From: Pedobacter glucosidilyticus DSM 23534
GTDB taxonomy: Bacteria; Bacteroidota; Bacteroidia; Sphingobacteriales; Sphingobacteriaceae
Assembly: GCF_000425145.1 (NCBI RefSeq)
Contig: NZ_AULF01000021.1
Location: forward strand, 1-64,000
Reading direction: 5' to 3'
DNA: 64,000 nt
Shown here: in pieces, positions 50,371 through 62,084 of the stretch
Position numbering within the stretch: position 1 is the first letter of the stretch
How the letters are laid out: every line of letters begins with the position of its first letter
Made by a program: the position numbers and the translations under genes
Notes under the pieces: model-generated
Databases searched by the model: none
Seen by the model: the letters and a program-made list of their open reading frames with translations, nothing else
What the model was told of the DNA's origin: nothing

Positions 50371-53300
50371 TTATTTTATTATCGTGATGTATCCTTTTAC
50401 TGGTCTGATGCTTGTATCATCAAACTTAAAGAAGTAATAGTAGGTGCCATCATCTACAGGTTGGCCATCTATTTTTCCGTCCCAATCATTTTGATAACCT
50501 CGTTTTCTATACAATACTCTTCCTCCTCTATCAACAATCATTAATTCGTGGTTCGGGTAAGTCTCAATATTCTGAACTTTCCAGACATCATTTATACCAT
50601 CTCCGTTTGGCGAGAAATTATTGTCTGCAACAATCACATAATCATCTTTTACCCTTACGGTGATGGATGACGTGGTGGCAAAACCTGAACTATTGGTGAT
50701 GGTTACGGTATAGGTTGTTGTAGTACTAGGACTAGCAACTGGATTGCTAATATTATAATTGCTCAATCCTGCTCCACTCCAGCTGTAACTTTGAGCGTCT
50801 ACGGCTTCTAACTTAAATTTAGAACTCAAACCCTTTCCTATTTCTGGATTAGCGGTATAAGGAGTTTCTAGATTACTACCTATATCGGTTCCGGTTCCCG
50901 TAAGAATTGGTGCGGCATCTACCGTTAACGTAAAGCTTCTGCTTATCTGGTCCACGCCGCCATTAGCTGTACCGCCATTATCTCTTACGGTTACTGTGAT
51001 GGTTGCTGTTCCTATTTGCCCATTATTGATGACATAGCTGATTTGATTATTGTTAGCACTTAAGCTTTGGAATAAACTTGGATTATTGCTTGTTACCAGT
51101 GTTTGAACGCTCTGACTTGTCTCTGGTCCGGCAGTAACATTTTGTAAAACTATTCTTTCTGTTACGCCTTCACGGAAGTAAATTCTTTGGTTTGCGATGG
51201 CATTAAGCGTTGGAGTTTCGTTTACATCACTTAAGTTTACTGTAAAAGTTTGATCTAAACTGAAACCAAATTGAGTCGTACTTCTTACTCTTATTTGGTA
51301 GCTTTGCTTATTTTCATAATTTAAGCTTGATGCAGTTTGTAATTGATTACCATTGATAACAAAACTTGCATTATCTGTTGAACCAGTACCCGTAACTAAA
51401 CTGTAAGTAAACGTTGCATTAGGGTCATCAGAAGTGCTGCTTAAAGTTCCTGCTAAGGCCCCTGATGGCCTGTTTTCAAACAAGGTTATTGCTGCCAAAC
51501 TCACACTAGTTGGTGCGCCTGGTATAACTTGTAGTATTCCATTTACATAACTGATGTTATAGTTTTGAGCCGAAGCACCTGATACCGTTATTGGGTAATT
51601 GCCTAATGGACTATTTAATACTGCCGTAGTGCTAAAGCTAGGCTGAATTATCAATACTATTGCATCTTCTCCAGCTATAAAACCATTATAATTTGCGGTA
51701 AACACAGGGTTTGCTGTACCCACAAACTTTTGTTTATCTGCTGCTGTAATGATTAATGCTTTAGCTGTGATGTTAGCTGTGGTACTTGCAGTCGTGTTTA
51801 CTGTATAATTTCCTGCATCTGTACCGCTGATGCTAATACCTGATACTGATACTGCTTTACCTGTGCCTACATTTCTATCGATAAACGTGGCTGTAGTATA
51901 AGCTGCTGTTAATACATCACCCGATATTCTATCATCAGATAATGTTACGGTTGCTGATGTATTACCATTATACTCTTTGTTAACACCCGTTGCTGTTACC
52001 AATAAAGATTTTGCGGTGATATTAGCTGTAAAACCTGTGGTAGGTTGTGATAAGGTATAATTAGCCGCTGCTGTTCCGCCTAAAGTATAATTACCGATAA
52101 TGGTGATGGCTTTTCCTATCCCTACATTTTTATCATTGAAACTTGCTGTCGCTGTTCCGCCGATGGTGACATTATCACTACCTACTATTCCAGTAAGGCT
52201 AGCCGTTCCGGTAATGGTTGCAGCAGTATTTCTATCGTATACTTTATTTGCAATGCTTATACCTGTTACAGTTAAAGCTTTCGGATTTACCGTACTGCTT
52301 ATGGTAGCTATCTTAACACTATCTGCATTTAGACTGCTTAGTGCGATGTTACCGCTGTAATTTCCTGCTGGCGTGTTAGCTGCTAGTCTGATATAAACAG
52401 GGGTACTATTTATGGTGCCTGTAGTTCCTACTGTTAGGGTAGAAGTAAAGGTTGTATTATCTGCGGAAACCTCAAAACCTGTAGGAGGAGTTACTTTAAT
52501 CCCTGCTTGCATACTTGCACCTGAAACATTGAAACTAATAGCACTTGAAGGAGTGCCATAAGTGCTACTCATGGCCGTTAGCGTTCCGCTATTTGAAATA
52601 ACTGGTGGGTCTATATTTTTGAAAATGGACACGAAATTTGCCCCACTGTTGGCAACAGCAAAATCTAGTCTGCCGTCTCCATCTAAATCACCAATAGCAA
52701 CATTTTGAGGGCGTCTGCCTGTTGTAAAGTTTAATGCTGGTGCAAGAGAAGATAAATTTATATCTCCTGGCGTTGAAGTATTTCTGTAAACTAATAGTGC
52801 ATTGTTGTTATAACTTACAGAAGCAATATCAGGTTTACCGTTACCATCTAAATCACCAATTGCAATTCCATACTGTGTATTTATATTATTGAAGTTTATC
52901 TTGGTTGCAAAATTACTGCTTGTAATTGCACCATTGATATCGTTCTTTAAAACAGTCATGTATGAGTCTGCATAGAATCCTACCACGATATCAGCTTTAC
53001 CATCGCTATCTATATCGCCCATGCTCACTGCAAATGGATTTCCGCTTAAAGAAATATTTACTGCTGAGGCAAAGCTTCCGCTATTAATACTTCCTACGAT
53101 GCTGGTATTCTTAAGAATGGATAAGGTTTTAGAACTATAAATAACAACAGCTAAGTCTGATTTACCATCATTATCTAAATCTCCTATAGCTAAACCTTGT
53201 GGTTGGAAACCTACGCCAAAATCTACCCTTGGGGCAAAAGAAATTACAGAACCAGCGCTTGTATTTGCGAAAACCGAAACTGAATTACTAGAAAGGTTAA

Positions 53301-56300
53301 GCACAGTAATGTCTAACTTTCCATCTAAATCTATATCACTAATTTTTACATTTATTGGATTTAAGCCAGTAGCTATAGTACCAACAGATGTAAAACTTGT
53401 AGTACTAAAATTACCGCTTGTTGTAGTATTTCTAAATATTTGCATATTGTTACTACCTACAACAACTAAATCCAATTTACCATCACCATCTAAATCTCCT
53501 TTAGCAATACCGGTTGAAAACCCACCATAACTAACTGGTATATCAACCTTGGTATCAAAACCACCATTTCCATTATTTCTAAATAATGAAACAAAACTAG
53601 CTCCGTTATTAGAAGCTGCCATATCTAATTTGCCGTCTCCGTCAAAGTCGCCTAAGGTTACATCAAATGTTCCATTACCAGCCGTATAATCTACTTTAGC
53701 TGCAAAATCTCCAGTGCCTAGCTTAGCTTTTGAAGGGCTGAAAATTGGATTGAAATTAAGAGGACTTTCTGCGGCTAATTTAGTTTGGGTATTTAATAAA
53801 GTAATGGCGCCATAAGTAGCACCAGACGGAACTGTTACTGTTAGACTTGTTGTTGTTGCCCCATTTACTATTCCTTTGGTAGCACCAAAGAAAACTATAT
53901 TATTTGCAGATGTAGTACTAAAGTTCGTCCCTGTAATCGTTATCACATCTCCCGGCTTTGCACTTTCTGGGCTAAAACTGGTGATTGTAGGTGGAGCTGT
54001 AAAAATCACTAACTCTTTATTAGCGCCCAATGAACTTGATGCTCCTGGTGCTGCTAAAGTTAAATTAGCATCTACATTGGTAATTCCTTTTATAGTACCG
54101 TTATTTAAACTTAAAGCTGAGGTAGAAGTATAATCCAAATCTGTACTTACATCCCCAGCTTGTACAGTGTAGTTAAAATTTAGAGTATCCGTACCACTTC
54201 CAGAGATATAATTGGCCCATTGGTCTATTGTACCTGTTTCTAAGCGAAGCCTAGGGTTACCTGTAACGTTAACTATTTTATCAAAAGCAACTTTAATCGT
54301 AATGATATCACCTAACTGATAAGTACCATTAGCTGATGATGAGCTGACTAGGTTTACAATAGGAGCGATATCAGCATTACGTAAAACAGAGATAGAATTT
54401 GATGCGGTATTGCTATTGGATACCACTAAATCAAGGCGACCATCGCCATCAAAATCTGTTAAAGCTACCGAAATAGGATTAGTGCCAGTTGTGTGAATCG
54501 TCTTGTCAAAAATCAAGAATGCACTAGTGCTATTATTCTTAAAAATGTTAATCGAGCTAGCATTGATGTTAGCTACTGCTAAATCTACTTTGCCATCTCC
54601 ATCTACATCACCCATGGTAAGTTCTCTCGGACTATCCATAGCAAAATAAGCTTGACCATCAGCAAAACTTGTGATATTACTAGTTCCAGTGTTTTTATAG
54701 AAAGAAACGGTATTTGAGTTGGTATTAGAAACTGCTATATCGGCTTTACCATCTTGGTCTAAATCGCCAATTACTACAGATAGCGGGAAAGACTGTGTAT
54801 CATAGCTATTATCTAAAACAAAACTTAGTGCATTAACTGAGCTTGTATTGCGATACAAGGCTAACTTACTGGTTCCGAAATTGGTTATAGCTATATCTAA
54901 TTTGCCATCTCCGTTTACATCTCCTAAAGCCAATGCAGAAGGATTGCTACCTGCACCCGTACTCAATGTATTTGCTGAAGCAAAAGTAATTGCTCCAACA
55001 TTACTAGTATTTCTAAATATAGAAAAGCTATTATTCCCAAACTCATTGATAACTAAATCAAGTTTACCATCACCATCCAAATCTCCAATCTTTATTTGGC
55101 CTGGATTACTTTGTGTTATATAATCTTGTTTAGCTTCAAAGCTGATAGTCCCGCTTGACCCATTATTTCTTAAGATAGAAATACTATTTGCTGATGAGTT
55201 GACAATAGCTAAATCTAGCTTACCATCACCATCAAAATCTCCAGACTGAATAGAAACTGGCGTATTATCGGTTGCAAAATCTATCTTATTAGCAAAGCCA
55301 ATAGCTGTACCGTTCCCTGTATTCCTAAAAATAGAGACGTTATTGTCTGAACTGTTAACCACAGCTATATCAGGGTATCCATCACCATCAAAATCTCCTG
55401 TAGTTAAAGCGGATGGTCTATTACCAGTTGCAAAATCTACCTTTGGTTCAAAATCAGAATTAGTGAAAGTAAGTTTAGATGGACTGTAAATTGGGTTGAA
55501 ACTTGATGGGCTTTGTGCTAACAAATTAGAACCTGTATTTAACACGCTTATTGGTGCGTAAGTAGCACCTGTTGGTACGGTTACCGTTAAACTGGTTGCT
55601 GTTGCCGCTGTAACGGTTGCTTTTGTTGCGCCAAAGTATACTATATTATTCGCTGCTGTAGTGTTAAAGCCTGTTCCGGTTATGGTTACTACATCGCCCG
55701 GTTTGGCACTTAATGGTGTAAATGAAGTAATGGTTGGAGACGGAATCAATATCACTAAATTTTTATTTGCACCTAATGAACCAGCCGCCCCCGTTGTTGG
55801 TAGCATAAGTATAGCATCTACAGTGGTTGTTACACTTTTTATGGTGCCATCATTTAAAGCTAAAGCTGAGCTAGAGATATAATCTAAATCAGCACTTATA
55901 TCTCCATTTTGTACAGTATAGTTGAAAGTTAAAGTATTGGTTCCGGTACCGGATGCATAGTTGATAATACGGTCTGTAGCACCTGTTTCTAGCGTTAATT
56001 GCGGTGTTCCTGTAACATCTACAACTTCATTAAAAGTGATGGTAATAGGAATATTTTCTCCTGGGTAATAACTACCATCTGCTTTTGTAGAGGTAACATT
56101 GGTAATGCTTGGAGGTATTTCAGTATTTCGTAAAACAGATACTCCATTTGACTGCGAATTAGCAGTTGCAATATCTGGTTTCCCATCGCCATCCAAGTCT
56201 GCAATACTTACAGATAGTGGAGTTGAACCTACATTAACATTAACCCCTGTAGCTAAACTTGAAGTGCTTATACTACCCACCGAGCTAGTATTTCTGAAAA

Positions 56301-58440
56301 TTGATACTGTACTAGAATTCGCATTCATAGCAGCAATATCGGGCTTACCATCTCCATCTATATCACCAATAGCTAGGGCGTATGGGCCATTACCCGCACC
56401 AGTTGCAAAATCAACTTTTGTAGCAAAAGAACTAGATGATATATTTCCTGTTGAATGAGTATTTTGAAATACTGATAAACTATTGTTATTTCTATTTGCA
56501 ACTATTAATTCGGGTTTCCCATCTAAATCAACATCTGTAATTGAAACAGCCCATGGTCCAAGTTCTGTATTAAAATCAACTTTAGTTGCAAATGAACTAC
56601 TCGATATATTGCCACTTACATGTATATTTTGGAAAACAGAAACTGTGTTAATTGAAGCATTGGCTGTGGCAATATCTAGCTTCCCATCGCCATCTATATC
56701 TCCAACTGTAATTAACTGAGGGGAAGCACCTAAACCAATAGCAAAATCAACTTTGGCAGCAAATGAACTAGTTGTTATAGAGCCACTAGCTGCTGTATTT
56801 TGTAATACAGAAAAAGTATTATGGCCAGGGTTAGCTGTTGCTATGTCTGGCTTTCCGTCTCTATTAAAATCTCCAACAGCTACTGATGTTGGCTGCAGAC
56901 CTGTAGCAAAGTCAACTTTGGCAGCAAATGAAGATGTTGTGATGCTTCCAGTAGTACTGGTATTACGAAATACCGAAACACTATGGCCTCCATAATTTGC
57001 TACAACAATATCTAACTTACCATCCCCATCAACGTCTGTAATTGAAACTGCAATTGGAAAATTCCCTGTTGTAAAATCAACTTTTGTGGCAAATGAACCA
57101 GAAGTGATACTTCCACTAGAACTTGTATTATGGAATACAGATAGGCTATTAGCTCCGTAGTTAACAACTGCCATATCTAGCTTACCATCCCCATCTAAAT
57201 CTCCAGTAGCAATAGAATAAGTTGCACTTCCAGCTGAAAAATCTTGCCTTGGTGAAAAATCTAATAGTGAAATCCCTGTTTTAGATGGACTAAAAGTTGG
57301 TATAAAACTTTCTCTGCTAGATGCAGCTAAACTCGTTACAGAATTTAAAACTTTAATAGGTCCAAACATAGCACCACTAGGTACTGTTACTGTTAAACTT
57401 GAGGCTGTTGCTGCGGTTACTAGTGCTTTTGTTGCACCAAAGAATACTACATTATTGGTTGCTGTGGTGTTAAAGTTAGTACCTGTTATGGTAATTACAT
57501 CGCCTGGTTTTGCACTTAAAGGACTAAAGCTAGTAATTACAGGTATAGACCTTACCAAATGCGTTGCACCTGCATTATAGTCCGCAGTAAATCCGTTGGT
57601 GCCATTTCCATTGCCTAAATCATCAGTAAGATTAGTACTATTCTTTAAATCTAATCTTAATGATCCTAAACCCGAAATAGCATTTACAGTAACATCAACA
57701 GAACTTCCTGTAGTGGCACTTACACTACTGATATTCCCACTAGCAGTACCTGTTGAAGTAAGTATAAAGTCATCAACACTGATATTATTAGCGTTCTCAT
57801 CAAAAGTTACACGATAAATTACAGAGCTAGCACTTTCTTGCGGTGAAGCTGGTAACGAAATACTTGTTACTTCGGGTGCCAATATGTCAATAGCAGGACC
57901 TACTGTAAAACCATTAAAAAGGGCTCTCATTCCGGGAGATGTAATCACCACCTTATCTACATTAGAAAAGATAGCATCGGGTAATTCATTTGGTCCATAA
58001 AGAATGGTTCCTAATGGAGTAAGGCCTAAGTTAACAAACCCAGTTAACCTTGAATTTCTAAAGGCTCGAACTGTAATTGATGCCCCAAAAGTAAACCCAA
58101 CTTCAGCCACTCTAAAACCATTAAAATCAAAATTACCTGATGATGATGAAATGACTAAACCATCAAATCCAGTTTGATAATTACTGGGTCCCAATCCCTC
58201 AAAAACCCCAAAACTATTGAAAGAATAATAAAATATATCTCCACCTGTAGGAACGCCCAAACTATTACTGGCGAAAATGTTAAATGTAAATCCAGAAATA
58301 TCAGTAGAACCTCCTTCGCCGTCTACAGCCTCTGTTCCAAGATTGGTACCACTTGCGACTGAGAAATTTAAAGTTCCAGTTTGCGCATATAGGCAATTGC
58401 TTGTGAGTATAATAAAAATGAAGAGTAGCAATTTTTTCAT
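50371..58440 (-). CDS. Giant T9SS-secreted adhesin-like protein with type B sorting domain
   Basis: 2689 residues. A signal peptide (1-19) and a unique N-terminal region come first. Then three rounds of IPT/TIG domain (about 300-385, 900-985, 1483-1565) plus FG-GAP/VCBS repeats (395-770, 994-1357, 1573-1943) follow, with a bacterial Ig-like domain after the first two. Then come two YDG-type repeats (2057-2227), an MBG-like domain, cadherin-like domains (about 2310-2500), an Ig/PKD-like domain and the gliding-motility-type C-terminus ([27 protein letters not shown]). FG-GAP units carry Ca-binding D-D-DGDGKxD loops. Probably a cell-surface adhesin. Confidence 0.92.
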   Translation of the reverse strand: MKKLLLFIFIILTSNCLYAQTGTLNFSVASGTNLGTEAVDGEGGSTDISGFTFNIFASNSLGVPTGGDIFYYSFNSFGVFEGLGPSNYQTGFDGLVISSSSGNFDFNGFRVAEVGFTFGASITVRAFRNSRLTGFVNLGLTPLGTILYGPNELPDAIFSNVDKVVITSPGMRALFNGFTVGPAIDILAPEVTSISLPASPQESASSVIYRVTFDENANNISVDDFILTSTGTASGNISSVSATTGSSVDVTVNAISGLGSLRLDLKNSTNLTDDLGNGNGTNGFTADYNAGATHLVRSIPVITSFSPLSAKPGDVITITGTNFNTTATNNVVFFGATKALVTAATASSLTVTVPSGAMFGPIKVLNSVTSLAASSRESFIPTFSPSKTGISLLDFSPRQDFSAGSATYSIATGDLDGDGKLDMAVVNYGANSLSVFHNTSSSGSITSGSFATKVDFTTGNFPIAVSITDVDGDGKLDIVVANYGGHSVSVFRNTSTTGSITTSSFAAKVDFATGLQPTSVAVGDFNRDGKPDIATANPGHNTFSVLQNTAASGSITTSSFAAKVDFAIGLGASPQLITVGDIDGDGKLDIATANASINTVSVFQNIHVSGNISSSSFATKVDFNTELGPWAVSITDVDLDGKPELIVANRNNNSLSVFQNTHSTGNISSSSFATKVDFATGAGNGPYALAIGDIDGDGKPDIAAMNANSSTVSIFRNTSSVGSISTSSLATGVNVNVGSTPLSVSIADLDGDGKPDIATANSQSNGVSVLRNTEIPPSITNVTSTKADGSYYPGENIPITITFNEVVDVTGTPQLTLETGATDRIINYASGTGTNTLTFNYTVQNGDISADLDYISSSALALNDGTIKSVTTTVDAILMLPTTGAAGSLGANKNLVILIPSPTITSFTPLSAKPGDVVTITGTGFNTTAANNIVYFGATKATVTAATATSLTVTVPTGATYAPISVLNTGSNLLAQSPSSFNPIYSPSKLTFTNSDFEPKVDFATGNRPSALTTGDFDGDGYPDIAVVNSSDNNVSIFRNTGNGTAIGFANKIDFATDNTPVSIQSGDFDGDGKLDLAIVNSSANSISILRNNGSSGTISFEAKQDYITQSNPGQIKIGDLDGDGKLDLVINEFGNNSFSIFRNTSNVGAITFASANTLSTGAGSNPSALALGDVNGDGKLDIAITNFGTSKLALYRNTSSVNALSFVLDNSYDTQSFPLSVVIGDLDQDGKADIAVSNTNSNTVSFYKNTGTSNITSFADGQAYFAMDSPRELTMGDVDGDGKVDLAVANINASSINIFKNNSTSAFLIFDKTIHTTGTNPISVALTDFDGDGRLDLVVSNSNTASNSISVLRNADIAPIVNLVSSSSANGTYQLGDIITIKVAFDKIVNVTGNPRLRLETGTIDQWANYISGSGTDTLNFNYTVQAGDVSTDLDYTSTSALSLNNGTIKGITNVDANLTLAAPGASSSLGANKELVIFTAPPTITSFSPESAKPGDVITITGTNFSTTSANNIVFFGATKGIVNGATTTSLTVTVPSGATYGAITLLNTQTKLAAESPLNFNPIFSPSKAKLGTGDFAAKVDYTAGNGTFDVTLGDFDGDGKLDMAASNNGASFVSLFRNNGNGGFDTKVDIPVSYGGFSTGIAKGDLDGDGKLDLVVVGSNNMQIFRNTTTSGNFSTTSFTSVGTIATGLNPINVKISDIDLDGKLDITVLNLSSNSVSVFANTSAGSVISFAPRVDFGVGFQPQGLAIGDLDNDGKSDLAVVIYSSKTLSILKNTSIVGSINSGSFASAVNISLSGNPFAVSMGDIDSDGKADIVVGFYADSYMTVLKNDINGAITSSNFATKINFNNINTQYGIAIGDLDGNGKPDIASVSYNNNALLVYRNTSTPGDINLSSLAPALNFTTGRRPQNVAIGDLDGDGRLDFAVANSGANFVSIFKNIDPPVISNSGTLTAMSSTYGTPSSAISFNVSGASMQAGIKVTPPTGFEVSADNTTFTSTLTVGTTGTINSTPVYIRLAANTPAGNYSGNIALSSLNADSVKIATISSTVNPKALTVTGISIANKVYDRNTAATITGTASLTGIVGSDNVTIGGTATASFNDKNVGIGKAITIIGNYTLGGTAAANYTLSQPTTGFTANITAKSLLVTATGVNKEYNGNTSATVTLSDDRISGDVLTAAYTTATFIDRNVGTGKAVSVSGISISGTDAGNYTVNTTASTTANITAKALIITAADKQKFVGTANPVFTANYNGFIAGEDAIVLIIQPSFSTTAVLNSPLGNYPITVSGASAQNYNISYVNGILQVIPGAPTSVSLAAITLFENRPSGALAGTLSSTSDDPNATFTYSLVTGTGSTDNASFVINGNQLQTASSLNYENKQSYQIRVRSTTQFGFSLDQTFTVNLSDVNETPTLNAIANQRIYFREGVTERIVLQNVTAGPETSQSVQTLVTSNNPSLFQSLSANNNQISYVINNGQIGTATITVTVRDNGGTANGGVDQISRSFTLTVDAAPILTGTGTDIGSNLETPYTANPEIGKGLSSKFKLEAVDAQSYSWSGAGLSNYNISNPVASPSTTTTYTVTITNSSGFATTSSITVRVKDDYVIVADNNFSPNGDGINDVWKVQNIETYPNHELMIVDRGGRVLYRKRGYQNDWDGKIDGQPVDDGTYYYFFKFDDTSIRPVKGYITIIK

Positions 58441-58532
58441 AAAATTATATTGAGGGTAAATTATTTAATTCTTATATCTTGTTTCTTTATGATTGCAAAG
58501 ACTATCCTTTTGATAAAATTTGCTTTCAACTT

Positions 58533-61500
58533 TTACTGTTTAATAATTTGCTTAGTTGTTATTTTTCCTGTTCCAGTTAATCTGATATGGTAAAATCCTG
58601 TGCTAAGTTTATTGATATCTAAACTGATGCTGTTTTCTTGCTTTTGAATAGTTTGACTGATTAATATCTTACCAGTTAGGTCTATCACCTCTAATTTCTG
58701 GTAAACATCAGCCTCAAAACTTAAATTAATTAAACTGCTTGCTGGGTTAGGGTAAACTGTTAACTCTTTTGAACCAAGCGTTACATTTACAGCTCTTACA
58801 CCTAAATCTGTTTGTTTACCATTATCATCATATTGTATTAATTGATAATAATTTGAACCACTGGAAGGTCTAGTGTCTGTATAATCATACTGTGTTTGTT
58901 GTGTTGAGTTTCCTGAACCGTTTACTTTAGCTATGGAACTAAAATTTTTACCATCTGTTGATTTTAAAATTTCAAAATGGCTGTTATTCGTTTCTGATGC
59001 TGTTAGCCAATGAAGTTGTACTGTACCGTTTGTGTTTAATTTGGCTGTGTAATTGATTAAAGTTACAGGAAGAACTATATCGGTATTTCTCAGTATGGAG
59101 ATATTATTTACCGAATTATTAGCTACTGCTAAATCAGGTTTACCATCTCCATCTAGGTCACCGATAGCAACAGACTGTGGTCCTCCTCCTGTTATGAAGT
59201 CTATTTTAGGTGAAAAAGAACCTGAAGTTATACTACCTGTAGAACTAACATTGCGATATAATGAAACCGTATTTTGCCCTCCATTTACTACTGCCAAATC
59301 GGGTTTACCATCTCCATTTAAATCGCCAATGGCAATTGAACTTGATGTAGAGCCGGTGGTAAAATCTACTTTTGCAGCAAAAGAACCAGAGGTAATACTT
59401 CCAGTAGTACTAGTATTATGGAATACAGAAAAATCGTTAGAGTTGAAGTTGGTTACTACTAAATCAGATTTACCATCACCATCTAAATCACCTACGTTTA
59501 AAAACGCTGGTAAATCGCTTGTTATAAAATCTACTTTACTTGCAAACGAACTAGAGTTAATACTTCCAGTAGTACTGGTATTGCGTAAAACAGAGATATT
59601 GTTTGAACCAAAATTTGCTGTAGCTAAATCTAGTTTTCCATCTCCGTCTAAATCAGCAGCAACTATAGTATATGGGTTAAATCCTACAAAAAAATCTACT
59701 TTTGGAGCAAATGATGCAGAAGTTATATTTCCAGCTGTACTTGTATTACGTAATACGGATATGTTGTTTTGAGAGCCCGAAACATTAGATGTCGCAATAT
59801 CAACTTTTCCATCTCCATCTAAATCTCCGATGGCAACAGATAAAGGAGTACTTGATCCCAAAGTAAAATCTACTCTTGCAGCAAAAGAACTAGAGCTAAT
59901 ACTTCCAGTAGTACTAGTATTTCTAAAGATGGAAATACTACTCGAATTTGAATTAGGCACTATTATATCAGGCTTACCATCTCCATCAATATCACTAATA
60001 GAAATAAAAAATGGATTAGATCCTGTTGCAAAATCTACTTTTGAAGTATACGACGCTGAATTAATACTTCCATTACTACTTGTATTGTGGTAAATAGAAA
60101 TTGTATTCTCATTGTTGTTTGATACTATTAAATCTGGTTTCCCATCTCCGTCTAAATCTGCATGAACTACAGAAATTGGATTTGTGCCCGCTGTAAAGTC
60201 TTGCTTTGGCGAAAAGTCTGTTAAAGTAATATTGGTTTTAGCAGGTGCAAAAATTGGATTAAACTTTTTTAAGCTTTGTGTTGCTAAGCTAATTTCAGAA
60301 TTTAAAAGAGTTATAAAATCGTAGGTGGCGCCAAGTGGTACAGTTACTGTTAAACTAGTAGCGCTAGCCGCTGTAACAGTTGCTTTGGTTGCTCCAAAAA
60401 ACACCACATTGTTTGTTGCAGTGGTGTTAAAGTTTGTGCCTATTATGGTTACTGCATCTCCTGGTTTGGCGTTTAATGGGGAGAAACTGGTAATTGTAGG
60501 AGGGAGTACATCTGTATTACGAAATACAGAAACGTTATTTGAGCCCAAATTAGCCACTGCTAAATCTGGTTTACTATCTCCATCTAAATCTCCTATGGCT
60601 ACTGAAAGTGGTGAGTCGCCTGTGGCAAAGTCTACTTTTGCAGCAAAAGAGCTTGTTGTTATAGAACCACTGGTGCTGGAATTACGAAATATAGAAATAC
60701 TATTTGAGTTGAAATTTGCAACTGCCAAATCGGCTTTATTATCTCCGTCCAAATCGCCAATAGCAACAGAATATGGAAAATTTGAGGTTGCAAAATCTAC
60801 TTTTTCAGCAAAAGAACTTGATGTAATAGCACCAATGTTACTAGTATTGTATAAAATTGAAACATTGTTTGATGCTCTATTTGCAACTGCCAAATCAGGC
60901 TTGCCATCTCCATCTAAATCCCCAATAGCAATAGATGTAGGGTTAGTTCCCGTGGTAAAATTTACTTTAGCAGCAAATGAGCTTGAAGTAATAGTACCAC
61001 TAGTGCTAGTGTTGCGGAACAAAGAAACGTTGTTTGAGTTTTGGTTAGTTACCACAAAATCAGTTTTATCGTCTCCGTCTAAATCGCCTAAAGCAACTGA
61101 ACTTGGATTAGCTTCTGTAGGAAAATCTACTTTACCAGCAAAAGATTGTATTGTTATACTTCCATTAGTACTAGTATTACGAAAGACAGAAACAATGTTT
61201 GAATTTTGACTAGTTACTAATAAATCAGGTTTACCATCTCCATCTAAATCGCCAATAGCTAAAGATGTAGGGCTTGCTTCGGTATTAAAATCTACTTTTG
61301 CGGCAAAAGAACTAGAGGTGATACTTCCACTTGTACTTGTATTACGCAGAATGGAAATACTATTTGAGCCTTGATTAACAACACTTAAATCGGGCTTGCC
61401 ATCTCCGTCTAAATCGCCAATGGCAACAAAAACTGGAGAGAATCCTATTGCAAAATCTACTTTTGCTGCAAATGATGAAGAGTTTATAGCTCCACTACTA

Positions 61501-61985
61501 CTAGTATTGTGAAATATAGATACATTGTTTGAGTTCAGATTTATTACTGCTAAATCTGACTTGCCATCGCCATCTAAATCGCCAATGGCAACAGAAAAAG
61601 GATTAGTTCCGGCTGTAAAAGATTGTACAGAAGAAAAGTCTGAGTTTGTAATATTTGCTTTTGCAGGGCTAAATATTGGGTTAAAATTACTTAAGCTTTG
61701 TGCGACTAAACTATTTGCAGTGTTTAATAAAGTTATGGGGGCATAAGTAGCACCACTAGGTACAGTTACCGTTAAACTTGTAGCATTAGCCGCTGTTACT
61801 GTTGCCTTAGTAGCCCCAAAGAATACCACATTGTTTGTAGTGGTGGTATTAAAGTTTGTTCCTGTTATCGTGACCGCATCACCCGGCTTGCCGTTTACTG
61901 GGCTAAAGGAAGTAATGGTGGGCATTTGTGCTAAGAGCGTTCTACTAAAAAATATTAACGTAAAAAAAAGTAGTGCTTTTTTCAT
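58533..61985 (-). CDS. FG-GAP/IPT surface protein with type A T9SS sorting domain
   Basis: 1150 residues: signal peptide (1-19), IPT domain (about 22-105), eight or so FG-GAP/VCBS units (115-500), a second IPT (502-590), more FG-GAP units (600-968) and a C-terminal part. The latter has a fibronectin-like stretch (LHWLTASETNNSHFEILKST) and a type A sorting domain (VYPNPASSLINLSFEADVYQ, ending TTKQIIKQ). Each FG-GAP unit has an [15 protein letters not shown] loop. Export by T9SS with cleavage of the C-terminus is expected. The sequence is near-repeated in the next gene. Confidence 0.93.
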   Translation of the reverse strand: MKKALLFFTLIFFSRTLLAQMPTITSFSPVNGKPGDAVTITGTNFNTTTTNNVVFFGATKATVTAANATSLTVTVPSGATYAPITLLNTANSLVAQSLSNFNPIFSPAKANITNSDFSSVQSFTAGTNPFSVAIGDLDGDGKSDLAVINLNSNNVSIFHNTSSSGAINSSSFAAKVDFAIGFSPVFVAIGDLDGDGKPDLSVVNQGSNSISILRNTSTSGSITSSSFAAKVDFNTEASPTSLAIGDLDGDGKPDLLVTSQNSNIVSVFRNTSTNGSITIQSFAGKVDFPTEANPSSVALGDLDGDDKTDFVVTNQNSNNVSLFRNTSTSGTITSSSFAAKVNFTTGTNPTSIAIGDLDGDGKPDLAVANRASNNVSILYNTSNIGAITSSSFAEKVDFATSNFPYSVAIGDLDGDNKADLAVANFNSNSISIFRNSSTSGSITTSSFAAKVDFATGDSPLSVAIGDLDGDSKPDLAVANLGSNNVSVFRNTDVLPPTITSFSPLNAKPGDAVTIIGTNFNTTATNNVVFFGATKATVTAASATSLTVTVPLGATYDFITLLNSEISLATQSLKKFNPIFAPAKTNITLTDFSPKQDFTAGTNPISVVHADLDGDGKPDLIVSNNNENTISIYHNTSSNGSINSASYTSKVDFATGSNPFFISISDIDGDGKPDIIVPNSNSSSISIFRNTSTTGSISSSSFAARVDFTLGSSTPLSVAIGDLDGDGKVDIATSNVSGSQNNISVLRNTSTAGNITSASFAPKVDFFVGFNPYTIVAADLDGDGKLDLATANFGSNNISVLRNTSTTGSINSSSFASKVDFITSDLPAFLNVGDLDGDGKSDLVVTNFNSNDFSVFHNTSTTGSITSGSFAAKVDFTTGSTSSSIAIGDLNGDGKPDLAVVNGGQNTVSLYRNVSSTGSITSGSFSPKIDFITGGGPQSVAIGDLDGDGKPDLAVANNSVNNISILRNTDIVLPVTLINYTAKLNTNGTVQLHWLTASETNNSHFEILKSTDGKNFSSIAKVNGSGNSTQQTQYDYTDTRPSSGSNYYQLIQYDDNGKQTDLGVRAVNVTLGSKELTVYPNPASSLINLSFEADVYQKLEVIDLTGKILISQTIQKQENSISLDINKLSTGFYHIRLTGTGKITTKQIIKQ

Positions 61986-62036
61986 ATTTTAAAATATATA
62001 TGGTGCTTGTTTATCGCTTTAATTTTTAAACATTCA

Positions 62037-62075
62037 AAAAAGCCTGTTAATAAAATAGTTTACTAACAGGCTTTT
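62037..62075 (-). terminator. Terminator of the FG-GAP gene at 62085
   Basis: AAAAGCCTGTTA (62037-62048) and TAACAGGCTTTT (62064-62075) form a perfect 12-bp stem; a T-rich stretch follows on the minus strand. It ends transcription 10 bp beyond the stop codon. Confidence 0.88.
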
Positions 62076-62084
62076 GAATTATTG

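Noticed and set aside
59053-61209. Long plus-strand open frames (up to 294 codons) opposite the FG-GAP genes
   Set aside because: They are mirror images of repeated minus-strand codons (repeated [13 protein letters not shown]-type pattern), have no starts or family character, and arise from the repeat composition.
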